From: Cadophora sp. MPI-SDFR-AT-0126
Lineage: Eukaryota; Ascomycota; Leotiomycetes; Helotiales; Ploettnerulaceae
DNA: 64,000 bases
Reading direction: 5' to 3'
NCBI GenBank assembly: GCA_020747065.1
Contig: JAGMVK010000005.1
Span: 1,550,001-1,614,000 of the forward strand
A program made the translations under genes and the position numbers. Under the pieces are notes generated by a model. It ran no database searches, was not told the DNA's origin, and saw only the letters and a list, made by a program, of their open reading frames with translations. Below, piece after piece: positions 43,795 to 54,762 of the stretch; position 1 is the stretch's first letter; the number at the start of each line of letters is the position of its first letter.

Positions 43795-45983
43795 TCAACC
43801 AGAATCTTCTTGCGCCAGGGCCCAAATCTGAAGAGCATGGTAGATATCCAGAGCCGAATATCTCAAGTCAAAGAACTGCGGTGGCAGTGCTGTTTTCTCA
43901 AGTTCCTCATTTTGCTCCCGTTCGGCTGCGTAAAGGACTTTCCAGAGGTTGACTACACGCTTCTGTGAGGTTTTGAGTGGAAAGATTTTGTTGGGGCCTT
44001 ACATGCAAGATGCCAGTCCTTTGACGCTTCTAGGAAGTACTTGAGCAGGGAGTGAAAGCTGGCCTGAAGAGGCTTTCTCTGGATCCTGGCATGTACTGTA
44101 GCGCATCGCTTCATCAGTGACATAGGCGAGAAAGGAATGGAATTTGCAGCAAACCTGAGAGAAATCTAGCAGCTACAAAGAATCCCAGAAGGTTGTGCGG
44201 ACCAACGAATTGTGCTTGACTGACGACAAAATTGGAAATGGCAGCGATGCTATTGCAAGCGTGTATGCAGCGATCTCGAATCTGACCAGTGTCGTCGAAA
44301 GCTCTCTTTTGGTACATTGCTATGATGGAACTGCAATTTGTCGGTCAACATTCGTATTTCAGGGCGTTCAGACGTACCTATCCAGGGCAATGTTCGCAGT
44401 GATAGAATTAACGTCCATCTTCACTCTCCCCTCATCATCAAATCCGTAGCTTACAAAGAAGCTCGGCAAACAAGCCTCTCGCCAATTCTTCAACTCATCG
44501 AAAACATCGTTGCAGCTAGCCAGCCATCGCTCATGCTCCCCAACGGCAGTAAAGTCATACGGTTCTTGCATGACAGCATGAACACGATACAACTCCTTCG
44601 TAACGAGCGAAACATACAACGAGAACGACGAAAGCTTATCCTGCGCTGTAATCATCGATACATCCGGATTCACGGATCCCCATACTTCATCGCTGCATGG
44701 CAAGATCTCTGACGGGAACGATGTCAGAAGACCGATGTTCCATGCTGAGCCAACTGTTGATCCCGCATCGAGACACTCAATCATCCAGTATGCGCGGATG
44801 CGCTCTTCTCGCTCGATGAATGTGTTTGGGAGAGGTAGCATTCTTGGTGCCAGGACAGAGGCTTGGTTGTAATTCAGGCAGTAGTGGGAGACGAGGTCGC
44901 GGAGGCCGAGCTGGGTGCCGATGCTTTGGAATCGGATTAGTGTAGGCTCGAATAATATCAAGGAGAGCTGAGATCCATGATTGAAGAAAGAGTGACTTAC
45001 TTCCTACACAGCGCAACTACTTTCCAGAAATCCGACAAGTGACCTGAGTTCAAGTTTGCAAGTGACACAATGAGCAAAGCTTGTAAAGCTGGGAGGGCGA
45101 TGGTTTTCATAGCATACATGAGAACTTCGTTGCACACGGCGTCCGATCGATTCTGATCGTTTTGATCGATGACGGCGATAATGGCTTTCAAACGTATATC
45201 TGTCATGGAGAAGTTGGTGTTGTGCTCGGTTGCCTTGACCTGCGAGAGGAATGATGGCCTGTGGAGGATTGGAAACCATGGATGGTAGAGCGTAAACCAT
45301 GAATCCACCATTTCCTCGATTGATCTGACTCTAGGTTGCTGTGGATTTCTGAGTAGTCTAGATGTATCTAAAAGTCGGTCTTCCTGAATGGGTACTCGCG
45401 TGCCGAATCGAGAAGCCAAAACAGTCCCGTCAAAACCACCGATTGATTCTGCCGAAAGTTGCTTCAACGTCGCAACATCAGCTTCTAGGAAGCCTAACAT
45501 TGATGCAATCAGTCAAGGCCACACTCTTGGTGACGCGGGTCCCATACCAATCCGCTCCTCAAGCTCCGCAACGTATCCCGCTCTCAAACCCCGTTTCTTC
45601 TGACCTGCCACATAATGGCAATCGAACTTCCCTTTCGTGCAATTGCCGCATTTTGGAAGCTTCCTGTCACATTTCTGCTTGCGTTGGCGGCAGAGGAAAC
45701 ATCTGACAGGGAATTGTCAGTGACTATTCTATCAAGATGCATTTAAAAGTGGGTTGGGTGTTAACTTGCATGGTGTTGCTTGTTTGAGGCTGACTCGGAC
45801 TTGCTGAGCTACTGGATTGGAAAGATTGAACGCTCATTGTTTATGATTTATCAGGTGCATGATGGTAGGTAAGAGATCAGTTGACTTGGGACAAGGAGGT
45901 CTTTTAAATGGGAGAGACTGCTTGCTCACCTGCAGCGAAGGGCGTGAGAGATGTGGGGCTGCATCAGCAGCGTCAAACTTCAT
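43795..45983 (-). CDS. Zn2Cys6 transcription factor with fungal-specific middle homology region
   Basis: Eight reverse-strand exons join with consistent phases: 45930-45983, 45766-45803, 45548-45702, 45001-45493, 44378-44923, 44155-44330, 44003-44095 and 43795-43952. They give 570 residues. The zinc cluster is at about residues 32-60: CFLCRQRKQKC, then CGNCTKGKFDC (C-x2-C-x6-C-x6-C-x2-C-x6-C). A basic linker and a short leucine-containing dimer helix (AGYVAELEERIG) follow. The fungal transcription factor region includes WFTLYHPWFPILHRPSFL and later IGTQLGLRDLVSHYC. The first two exons are short, and the start (MKFDAADAAPHLSRPS) is inferred because a nearer ATG (45838) cannot be joined in frame with GT-AG sites. 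The MFS gene directly upstream, same strand, is a possible target. Confidence 0.85.
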
Positions 45984-46314
45984 TATTTTTGATGCTCGAA
46001 CTGAAGTATGCTAATCTGCTAAACGAGGTGTTTTAATAAGTCGTAAAAGCAATAATGGTAGGTCCAGATCCTGGGAGACTGATATTTTACTTCGGATTTT
46101 TGGGAAATCTGCCTAAACCGCTCTGCTTCAGAGAGCCAGTAGTAATCGTCCGTGGATCTAAGAAGATATGTAGGGCGGCATTTGACGAAAATGAGCTTGA
46201 TTGTAAAGCTTTGTGTATCCTCCGGACAAACATGTAGACTACGCCATATCCCAATGCGCTGCATATAACAACAAATGAACCGGGTATGATGCAAAACACC
46301 TGCAAATGATCGTC
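45984..46314. other. Spacer between transcription factor and transporter genes
   Basis: About 330 bases separating two genes on the same strand; it includes the transcription factor promoter. No gene is seen. Confidence 0.5.
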
Positions 46315-48214
46315 CTAAACTGCTCCCTGCTCCCGCTTTTCGTTCCTCGATACATCCACCTCAATCTCGGCATTATTCACCGTACTCGCACTCGACTCTT
46401 CGATCTGTCTAGCTCTCTCTAGCTCTGCCTTTTGCTTGTCCATCCTGATCATTCTCTCCTCTCTCCACTTTGGGCCCCATTTCATCTCTACCCAGAGCAT
46501 GGGGGACGCAACAATGCAGACGAGTGCAATGAATGTAAAGCACCACCCTCGTCCCATTCGGTTGATCATTATGTTGATGATAGCTGTTCCACCAGCTCCA
46601 ACAAAACACCTGACCAGGTTGTTCGCTGCCGTAGCAGTCGATGGACTCTGTGGATAAAGATCAACAATTAGGGTACTCAAAATGTTGAAAGATCCGTTTA
46701 TACACAAGCCCATGAAGAATTGGAGAATGAGAGGTGCCGCGAGGTTTACCTCCCTCTCGAGGACCCAGCCATAGCATAAGTTGCAAGCGAGACCGAAGTA
46801 CAGGATGGGCCAAATAATCTCGAGTCTTGCTCGTTCAATAGGGTAATGTCGCAGATCGTCCCCATGCTTGCGATCAATGGTGAAACCAATCTTTCTCGCA
46901 ACTCTCTTGTAGTTGCCATCCAGCAATTTGCCATTGATAAAGCTAGCAAGAGCACATCCACAACCGAACGGGATGTAGCAAAGTCCGATTTGTAGGTCGT
47001 TGTAGTCATAAATCTCCGAGAACAGTTGCGGGATCGAAGCGACGATGTCGTAGAACGCAGTGTAGATTAGAGAGTTGTAAATCAGGACGACGGCCATGTC
47101 TTTTTCCATGATGATGCGAACTGTCTTGAGAGGGTTGGGCCAACGGAGCTTTCGGCCACGGGCCAGTTCTTCCTGCGCGAGACGTCGTCCTTCAGCTGTT
47201 TCCGATCGTGATAGGCCGTCCAGAAACTTTTCTTCCTTGCGATGCTGATACCATTCAAGGATAGTCAAGTTCCATCCTTGCGGCGGCACAGATCCATTGC
47301 CGACCACATTTCGGCCAGTTTCTGGAACGGTCAGAGCGTATGGAACGAGGAAACAGCCTGAGATGATGACCAAGAACCAAAAGATAGACCGCCATCCCAA
47401 AAATTGCGCGAGAACGCCTCCAATAACAGGACCAATTGCCGGTCCCATCATAGTCCCAGCTCCAAGTAGACCAATATACTTTCCTCGCTCAGCACTTGTG
47501 GAAACATCTGCTACAACACCAAAACCCAATGCAATAGCTCCACTACTTCCCGTACTTTGTAAACAACGGAGGATAAAGAGGGCAGCGTAACTATTTTGCA
47601 ATGCCAGTCCAATATTGGCCCCAAGGTAGATAATGAAAGCAATAATATATGCTGGTCTCCTTCCTGCCATGCTAAGTAAACGGAGTTAGCAATTACCACA
47701 ACAGAAAATTTTCAAGGGTGCATCAGACGTCTCTTTACAAAAGTCTTGTAACATTTGGAAGAGAAAGAAATAAGCTCCCCATACTTACTCTGCTAGATCT
47801 CCGAAAATGGTGGGGGCTAGTCCTTGAAAAATCATGTACGACGTTAAAGTCAAATTGATCAGAGTGGTGGATACATTAAGTTCCTCTTGGAGAGGGTTCA
47901 AAGCTGGAAAATATATGTTTGCGGACGTGGGGGAGATGAAGGCGGCAAAAGTAACCATGATAACTATGTATCGTTTTTTTCCATTTTCCGAAAGCAGAAT
48001 ACACTGGTCCGGTCCTGACGGGTGCCAGTGCTTCAAGGTCTTGGGCGTCATGCTGGGTGGTTTGCGTCTCTTCTGGCAGTGGCGAAGACGTTCGAGAAGT
48101 GTGGGGTAAAGATGTCGAAGATATTTGTGCAGGTTCCTGAATGATGGCGCCTTGAAGGTTTGCTCCGATTCCTTCTGTCTTCTCTGCCTCGACAAGGTGC
48201 TTATCTTGAGCCAT
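46315..48214 (-). CDS. DHA1-type MFS drug/metabolite transporter with apparent frameshift
   Basis: Two reverse-strand exons (47789-48214, 46315-47671) encode a typical 12-segment DHA1 transporter of about 593 residues if one base is ignored. The cytosolic N-terminus runs from MAQDKHLVEAEKTEG to PVYSAFGKWKK. The first membrane region, YIVIMVTFAAFISPTSANIY, lies in another frame. The switch falls exactly on a run of seven A (reverse strand, 47974-47980); six would restore the frame. The intron then splits GDLAD|MAGRRPAYI, the loop 2-3 signature. Further motifs include GAGTMMGPAIGPVIGGVLAQ and a long central loop. It may be a pseudogene, a strain-specific mutation or a base-calling error in a homopolymer. 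It sits just upstream of a Zn2Cys6 regulator on the same strand. Substrate is unknown. Confidence 0.83.
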
Positions 48215-49116
48215 AACAAGGAAGACAAAAGAACATGTCAAATGCAGAAAATGACAACAGCGACTGCGCTGCTGAAAACAATGGAGAGTAACTTACCGTG
48301 GCGGTACTCAACATATATCTTTGCCATCGAAATGGTTAGCACCGGCGATCTACACCGATTGCTACAGACACAGAGAGGGTCTGCTCAAATGTTTCCAAAA
48401 TTAATGACATAATTGGCCAGTGGTAGGACTATTCTCGGCACAGAGATGCCGTTCGCCGTTATCGCAGGTCCATAACAACAAAAAGATTCGGACTTCCTAC
48501 ACTCAGATTAGATAACGTGTTCTCCACACGGGAATTGAGCCCAAAAGGCATCGGAGAAAAGCCATGCAGGCAAGCTGATTCGTGAAACGGGAGGCGTAGA
48601 ATAGCGTAAAATAGCGTAGAGTCTGCATGTGTGGAGAGCAATGGAAGAGGAAGATAGTGGTGTTCTTGGTGGTGTAGCAATAATAGCAGTAGTTCCATTT
48701 ACTCTCGAAAAGTGAGTGGAGCGACAGTGGAGTGGAAATGGAGATAAGAGTCGGCGGTTGGTTACATTCGCCGACAAGCGAGACGGGAGCAAAGCAGAGC
48801 AAAGCAAAAATGGGCGGAAAGCTTCCAGAACAACTGGAGCACCGCACCCCCTGTCATCAAAGCTTACCTCCGTAGGCGGCCGAACCCAATGCCAATGCCC
48901 ATTGTAGGCCAGGCGCCAGGTCGAGCTATCCAAAATCCAAGGAAAGGACAGAAAAGCAACATCCAAATTTCACGACAACACCCCAGCTTCAACTGTTTGT
49001 TGTCCCAACTCGACCCGAGCCAGACCTCGTCTTATACGATCTGATGTACGCCGTCCGGAGTAGGACAATCTGTCACTGCTAAGCAGCAACACGCTGGCTT
49101 GACGCCATTTGCTATA
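48215..49116. other. Divergent intergenic region
   Basis: About 900 bases between the transporter and UFE1, transcribed away from each other. A reverse frame at 48508-48966 has no family features and low-complexity translation, so it is not accepted. Confidence 0.5.
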
Positions 49117-50269
49117 ATGACCGACCTTACACCGATTCTCAATGAACTCCTCAAGAGTCATAATGCACGACCTACTACGGATCCATCATTGTCGCTTCAA
49201 AATATCGACAGTTTTCTCAGAGAGGCATACGAAATAGTGAGCCCCTCCTCCCTTCCCCCGTCAGCCACATACTCATCTTTCCTCCTCAGAACGCCGGTAT
49301 CGTGTCCCTAAGCAGGGAACTTCGAGGCATACGACAGTCCTACCTTTCCACAGCACCACCTCCGAGGCGCTCAGCATTATCGCAGAAGGGAAAAGAATGG
49401 AAACATCTGACGGACCGCCAACGGGATGAGATTGATGCTCAGACGAAGAGATTGTTACGAGAACTCAATGCGCGCATTCGCATGCTGGCAGACGCGGAAC
49501 AAGTCCGGCAGAATACGGAAGAGACAATACGGCGAAAGAAATTCGGACGGCTGGGTCTTGGAACCCTCGGAAAATGGGCAGCAGGTGGAGCTGGGCAGAC
49601 GAAAACGATGGACGAAGAGCTGGATGAGGCGAAAGCCAATGAAATCAAGATGCACCGCGAGAGTGTCTTATGGTATTTACGTGAGAAGCTACAGGAGTGC
49701 GGACAATTTCAGGCCTCGATGATGGAGAAGAGAATTATGCGACAGATCGAAAAGAACAAGAACATGATTTCAATGTCACGAATTGCAGGCCCTGAGTTGG
49801 GAGGATTTGAGCATGCGCCAATGCCACCGTCAACTTCAAAGTCATCGTCTGTTGCACATTTGGAGACGAAAGAACAGTATACGGACCAGGATTTGACACC
49901 AGAGCAAATCCAAATGTTCGAGCAGGAAAACCAGGATATGTTGAAGCATTACGAGAGTACTCTGGACCAAGTAAGGTGTGTAATACATCTCCTTCGGGAG
50001 AGTGTGCAAGTACTGATGATTCGAGTAGGACAGCAGAAAAATCTCTCATAGAAATATCCGAGTTACAAACGCAACTTGTGAACAATTTAGCAACACAATC
50101 AGCACATATAGACCAGCTGGTGAGCAATTCCTTCGTCACAGCGGAGAATGTCGGAGGTGGAAACAAGCAGTTGAAGAAGGCGACGGAGCGAAAGAGCACT
50201 GCAAAATACGTGTTCTATGCTTCTTGTGGACTGAGTTTCTTCTTGGTCGTGTGGGATTTAGTCATCTGA
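49117..50269 (+). CDS. UFE1: ER t-SNARE Ufe1 / syntaxin-18 homologue
   Basis: Three exons (49117-49236, 49290-49975, 50029-50269) give 348 residues. The N-terminus MTDLTPILNELLKSHNARP and the segment SLSRELRGIRQSYLSTAPPP match the Ufe1/syntaxin-18 N-terminal domain. A long helical region (HRESVLWYLREKLQECGQFQ) follows. The SNARE helix spans the last intron (TLDQVRTAEKSLIEISELQ) and continues with QLVNNLATQSAHIDQLV. The protein ends in one transmembrane anchor, YVFYASCGLSFFLVVWDLVI. It serves fusion of Golgi-derived vesicles with the ER together with Sec20 and Use1. The donor at 49976 was chosen over an overlapping GTAAGG five bases earlier because only it keeps the SNARE helix in frame. Confidence 0.92.
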
Positions 50270-50779
50270 GATATGAGATACCAATAATAGCCAGCGTCGG
50301 AAGTTCCAAGAGCACTCGATTGTGGACTTTTCGAGACATGTTTCTTTTGACATGTGAGATGTGAAACCTCTTCCGCTTGGACAGCGGGTATGCATGCAAT
50401 ATTTAAGACGGAGTTTTATCCTCGTGATGTCAAACTGAATAGCACATGCTTCATAACTACCTAGTAGGTAGTCAACATACAAGGTAGACAATTTCATCAT
50501 GGCTATTGGCATACATATCTGGAGCTACCGGACCTAGGTAGTGTAGTCAAGAAGGGAGTGATTTGCCTCGGCTCACAGGAAGTTAAAGAAGCTCGCATCC
50601 CCCAGGAAATGGTGCCCGCTTGTCCGCTGAAATCCAACCCACTCATGCTGTATTGCCCCCTGGTACAAAAGCCCTGGCGAGTTAGAGCAGGCCTAAAATA
50701 ATCATCCGAGTCACCCCAGAAAAAGTGTACCTCAACCGATATCCCGCGCTACTCGTCTCATTCCGCCCGCTACCCCAGA
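50270..50779. other. Intergenic with CCTAG-type palindromes
   Basis: Contains the near-perfect palindrome ACTACCTAGTAGGTAGT around 50456-50472 and a related CCTAGGTAGTGTAG around 50532. No gene. It also holds the promoter of the aminotransferase. Confidence 0.5.
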
Positions 50780-52176
50780 ATGACTTCCAAAAACACCTCA
50801 CATTCTCTGAACAACTCTTCATCCTCCTCCTCACCTCCGAACCAGAGACTGCAGAGCATCACCGGCCACATGTCTTCCTTCGCATCCACCAGTTTTCCAG
50901 CAGAGGCTGTGCCTCAAGCTCCAGAGGATCCTCTCTTCGGGTTGATGGCAGCTTACAGAGCTGACGACTTCGACAAGAAAGTAGATCTTGGAATTGGAGC
51001 ATACAGAGATGACGATGCTAAGCCATGGGTCCTACCAGTCGTTAAGAAGGTAATAAATACTCTGCAGAATTTCTAGAACTTATTGTAACTAACTGTGATT
51101 CAAAGGCAGATGAACTTCTCCGAAATGACCCCACCTTAAATCACGAATATCTCCCCATCGCCGGTCTTGCGACCTTCACATCCGCCGCCGCAAAGCTCAT
51201 TCTGGGCTCCGACTCTCCAGCGCTTGCAGACAAGCGCACCTGCTCCGTACAAACCATTTCTGGTACAGGAGCTGTCCATCTCGGAGCTCTCTTCCTCAAA
51301 CGCTTCTACCCAGGCAACCCCACCGTCTACTTCAGCAACCCCACCTGGGCCAACCACAACCAGATCTTCTCCAATGTCGCCCTCCCAATTGCAACCTACC
51401 CATACTTTTCGAAGGAAACAAAAGGTCTTGATTTTGCCGGCATGAAGAAGGCGATCAGTGACGCTCCAAATAAGAGCATTATTCTCCTACACGCCTGCGC
51501 ACACAACCCTACTGGTGTAGACCCTACAAAAGAGCAGTGGAAGGAATTAGCAGTTCTATTGAAGGAGAAATCACACTTCCCATTCTTCGACTGCGCATAT
51601 CAAGGTTTCGCATCTGGAGATCTGTCAAAGGATGCTTGGGCAGTCCACCACTTCATCGAGCAAGGCTTCGAGCTCTGCATCGCTCAATCCTTCGCCAAGA
51701 ACTTCGGATTGTACGGTGAGCGTGCCGGATGCTTCCACTTCGTCACTGGACCAGGCGCAGACGCACAGCAGACAATCGGCAGAATCTCTTCACAACTAGC
51801 TATCCTACAACGATCTGAGATTTCAAATCCTCCGGCATATGGTGCACGAATCGCTAGCTTGGTGTTGAATGACGAGGCGCTGTTCAAGGAGTGGGAGGAG
51901 AACTTGAAGACGATGGCTGGTAGAATCATTACCATGCGAAAGGCGTTGCGGGAGAAGCTCGAGGAGATGAAGACCCCTGGTACATGGAACCACATCACGG
52001 ATCAGATCGGCATGTTCTCCTTCACTGGGTTGACCGAGAAGCAAGTCTTAACGTTGAGGGATGTGTCACATGTCTACATGACGAAGAATGGACGTATCAG
52101 TATGGCTGGCTTGAATACGAAGAATATCGACTACTTCGCGAAGGCGGTCGATAAGGTTGTTAGGGAGACGCAGTAG
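50780..52176 (+). CDS. Aspartate aminotransferase (class I, PLP-dependent)
   Basis: Two exons (50780-51049, 51106-52176) give 446 residues. It exchanges amino groups between aspartate and 2-oxoglutarate. Family sequence includes DPLFGLMAAYRADDFDKKVD and LGIGAYRDDDAKPWVLP, the substrate region HACAHNPTGVDP, the FFDCAYQGFASGDL segment, and the PLP lysine in SFAKNFGLYGERAG (about residue 300). The C-terminal GMFSFTGLT and GRISMAGLN match too. The first 30 residues are serine-rich and lack a clear mitochondrial presequence; an internal ATG (MSSFAST, residue 31) would give the usual length of the cytosolic form, so the true start is open. This is a housekeeping enzyme with no linked pathway genes. 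Confidence 0.93.
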
Positions 52177-53197
52177 ATGGACGTGTGTATGATTGGAATG
52201 AAATTATGCTCGAGGTATCGAAGCTTACCTGGATATCTACTGCGCTTTGCATTAGGCCAAAGACTTTTTTCTTTTGAGCTGCTGGATGGATATGCACAAG
52301 CTGTTGTCAAAATCTTTCATAAGAATCGGATTAGACAAAAGATTTATTTGCAGTCTGCTAGACAAGAGCGCTGCAACGAACTTCCTGCGAAATTGTGCTT
52401 GACGAATTTGGGTACAGACCCAGCATACTAGACATTACCTCATGAATTGTCTGAATTCTATACTCAATGAAAGATCTGTAAGACAGACGCAGAGTAAGCT
52501 TCACTTCTGAGCTGGCCAAACTTCTCAAGCTGCATTTTCCAGGGCATGCCATAAGTGTATTTGCTTTCCCATGTCTACTAATAGCAATCCAATCTCTGGT
52601 CTGTCATTCAACGACCCAAATGATTTTGAGTGTGTTAAGTAAGTTTGAAGCGTGTGACTACAGAGTAGCGAAGATAGCTTCACTTTGTTCCCAGATGGCT
52701 GTGTGCTTCAGACTATGACCACAGGAGAACGCAGTTAAATTTAGCACCAATCGTTCACACCATCGATCCCTTCCTAGGTGATCCGGTCTGCCCGTGGCTT
52801 CACTGTTATAAGAGCTTACCACTTTCTTTGAGCTCTACGATTCAGCCTAGAGAGACTGGCGACTATCGAGAGTCCCCCTATGACGACAATATTAGAATCA
52901 TATTTGATGTCGAAGCCATGAGTGGGTGCATGAAAAAGGCATCTTTACTCTGGCATTTGCACCGACGTGGTATAAAATTGAAGTATACGAGATCAAGCAC
53001 TTGAATCTAGGTTCTGCCCGTGATCAGAGATCCGGGATTTCATTTGTCTTGAACAAGGCTTTTCGAGTGCACTCAGGTAGTGCCTTCTCGCTTGAAAAAA
53101 ACAAACACCACAACCGAGGTTCGTAGCCACGCAAAGTAGAGCAGACATCTCTCATTTCGCAGCGTTGTATATGTATAGTAATAATATGTTTTCTGTC
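52177..53197. other. 1 kb gap before the 5S rRNA gene
   Basis: No protein gene supported. An AT-rich tatatgtata stretch at 53168-53177 lies about 25 bases upstream of the 5S gene, where Neurospora 5S genes also have a TATA-type element. Confidence 0.5.
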
Positions 53198-53316
53198 ACG
53201 TACGACCATAGGCTGGTGGGAAATGGGCATCCCGTCCGCTCTGCCATACACAAGCACCAGACCGGTGGATTAGTAGTTGGGTGGGTGACCACCAGCGAAT
53301 ACCCACTGTTGTACGT
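53198..53316 (+). rRNA. 5S ribosomal RNA
   Basis: A complete 119-base 5S gene. The 5' end ACGTACGAC pairs with the 3' end GTTGTACGT to form helix I. Highly conserved internal sequence includes CATCCCGTCCGCTCTGCC (loop B/C region) and TAGTAGTTGGGTGGGTGACC with ACCAGCGAATACC (the domain bound by L5 and TFIIIA). It closely follows the Neurospora 5S type. Runs of T directly after position 53315 provide the RNA polymerase III terminator. It lies alone between protein genes, as is common in filamentous ascomycetes whose 5S genes are dispersed and not in the rDNA unit. Confidence 0.95.
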
Positions 53317-53328
53317 TTTTGTTTTTTT
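53316..53328 (+). terminator. RNA polymerase III T-run terminator
   Basis: Two T tracts (five and seven bases, separated by one G) directly follow the 5S rRNA, the usual pol III stop signal. Confidence 0.8.
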
Positions 53329-53437
53329 GGCGACCATTTTTTATTTGCCGGTTCATCAGAGATAGGTACTCTTTCTATGTTCTGTAAGGATTAAAAGTCC
53401 TCCTCCCCGTTATCATATGCGGCAAGGGGTCGCTTCA

Positions 53438-54447
53438 TCACCAAGCCGTATGCCCTCCATCAACCCTCAGATCCGCTCCCGTCATAAAACTACTCCCATC
53501 ACCCAACAGAAACAAAATCGGTGCTCGATACTCCTCGGGATGAGATATACGCCCCAGCATGTTTCCCTCCTGCCAGATCTTTTTCACCTCTGGATTCGCG
53601 AGTGCCACTTCTGTAAGTGGTGTCTGGATGTAGCCGGGACTGATGGAGTTGACGCGGATAGGCGGGTTGTTGGAGGGATTGGTTCCCCATTCTGAGGCAA
53701 GCGAGCGAGCAAGTTGTTGGACGGCGGCTTTGGAGCTGTTGTAGGCTGATGTATGAACTCCCTAAAAAGGGTGACATTAGGAATGACATCAACCAGCTGG
53801 ATGTTTACTTAACAAGTCTAGAAGCGAGACGAAAGGGCCAACCAACCTTGTTCGCAACACTCCCACTCATGCTCGCAACCAGTATCACACTACCCCCAAG
53901 TCCATGATTCAACATAACTTTCGCCGCAGCTTGGACTATCAAGAACGTTCCCACCACATTGACATCCAGCAGTCGTCTGAAATCATCAGGTTCGTAATCC
54001 ACAGCGTCGACTTCGCCGGATATACCTGCTGCAGTAACAACTCCACGGAGAGGAAAACGAAGCTTTGAGACAGCGATTTCGAAGACGGAAGACACATCAG
54101 AGGCGGATGTGACGTTCACCGAGTAGTACGAGAACTGCGTTGATGTTCTCGATGCCAAAGTGTAGAAACGTTCTGTCATGTGATGAGCCTTGTCTTACGA
54201 GGAGGAAATGGAGAGTAGCTACCGAGATTGGGAGGATCTTTAGGTAGGTCGAGACAAATTACATCTCCACCCGATTCTAGAATAGAGTATATGACTTGGG
54301 AGCCTACTGCCCCTATACCTCCCGTTACTGTTCATGGTTAGTCAAGTTATGATACCCCGCATTTGGTTGCGAACACTTGCCTAGAATTGTGCGTTCTTGG
54401 AGTGTGAAGAGCTTTTGAGTGGTGATCTGATATGGAGTGGAATCCAT
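53438..54447 (-). CDS. Short-chain dehydrogenase/reductase (SDR)
   Basis: Four reverse-strand exons (54381-54447, 54223-54327, 53847-54172, 53438-53761) give 273 residues. The cofactor motif is RTILVTGGIGAVGS (TGGxGxxG). An acidic residue ending strand 2 (GGDVICLDLP) suggests NAD preference. The NAG-like motif is AAGISG, the catalytic serine is in ILVASMSGS and the active site is YNSSK. The C-terminal end FMTGADLRVDGGHTAW is typical of classical SDRs. The first intron uses a GC-AG pair (CTAG then GCAAGT), which is the only way to keep VTGG in frame. The sequence is like fungal sorbose reductase or mannitol dehydrogenase-type SDRs, but the substrate is not certain. Confidence 0.88.
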
Positions 54448-54762
54448 TGTGATATTTCGTGAGGGATGGTAGTGGTTTTTCGATCTACAAATGGCTGTAT
54501 GTGCTGTTAATTTAGGGACGAAGTCGGTTCGATTCGGGCCATGTAGGCCGATAGGTCACAAGTTCAGGTAGCATCAAGAAATCAGCCAATAGCCACTTGC
54601 CAACAACCAGGAAACGGTGGTGATTAAATTCAAGTCTTGATTATTTCTACAACATCACACAGCCGAATGACTTTAAGACTCTAGTTCTGTCCTCAAGCAA
54701 GTAATTTATACTTGAGAGCGAAATAATCAAAACACACCAATCCCTCGCTAAACCCAATATTA
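54448..54762. other. Upstream of the SDR and 3' flank of the kinase-like gene
   Basis: No gene is seen. A tRNA-like B-box string (ggttcgattcg near 54527) has no matching A box or cloverleaf. Confidence 0.5.

Noticed and set aside
45838..45838. ATG at 45838 as start of the Zn2Cys6 factor
   Set aside because: Its frame cannot be joined to the zinc-cluster exon with a GT-AG intron, whereas the start at 45983 joins through two introns with correct phases.
48508..48966. Reverse open frame of 152 codons
   Set aside because: The translation has no conserved motif and the region looks like a promoter between divergent genes.
49971..49976. GTAAGG at 49971 as the UFE1 intron donor
   Set aside because: It would put the SNARE helix out of fr​ame; the donor five bases later keeps it.
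54520..54545. tRNA-like B box ggttcgattcg
   Set aside because: No A box and no cloverleaf can be drawn around it.
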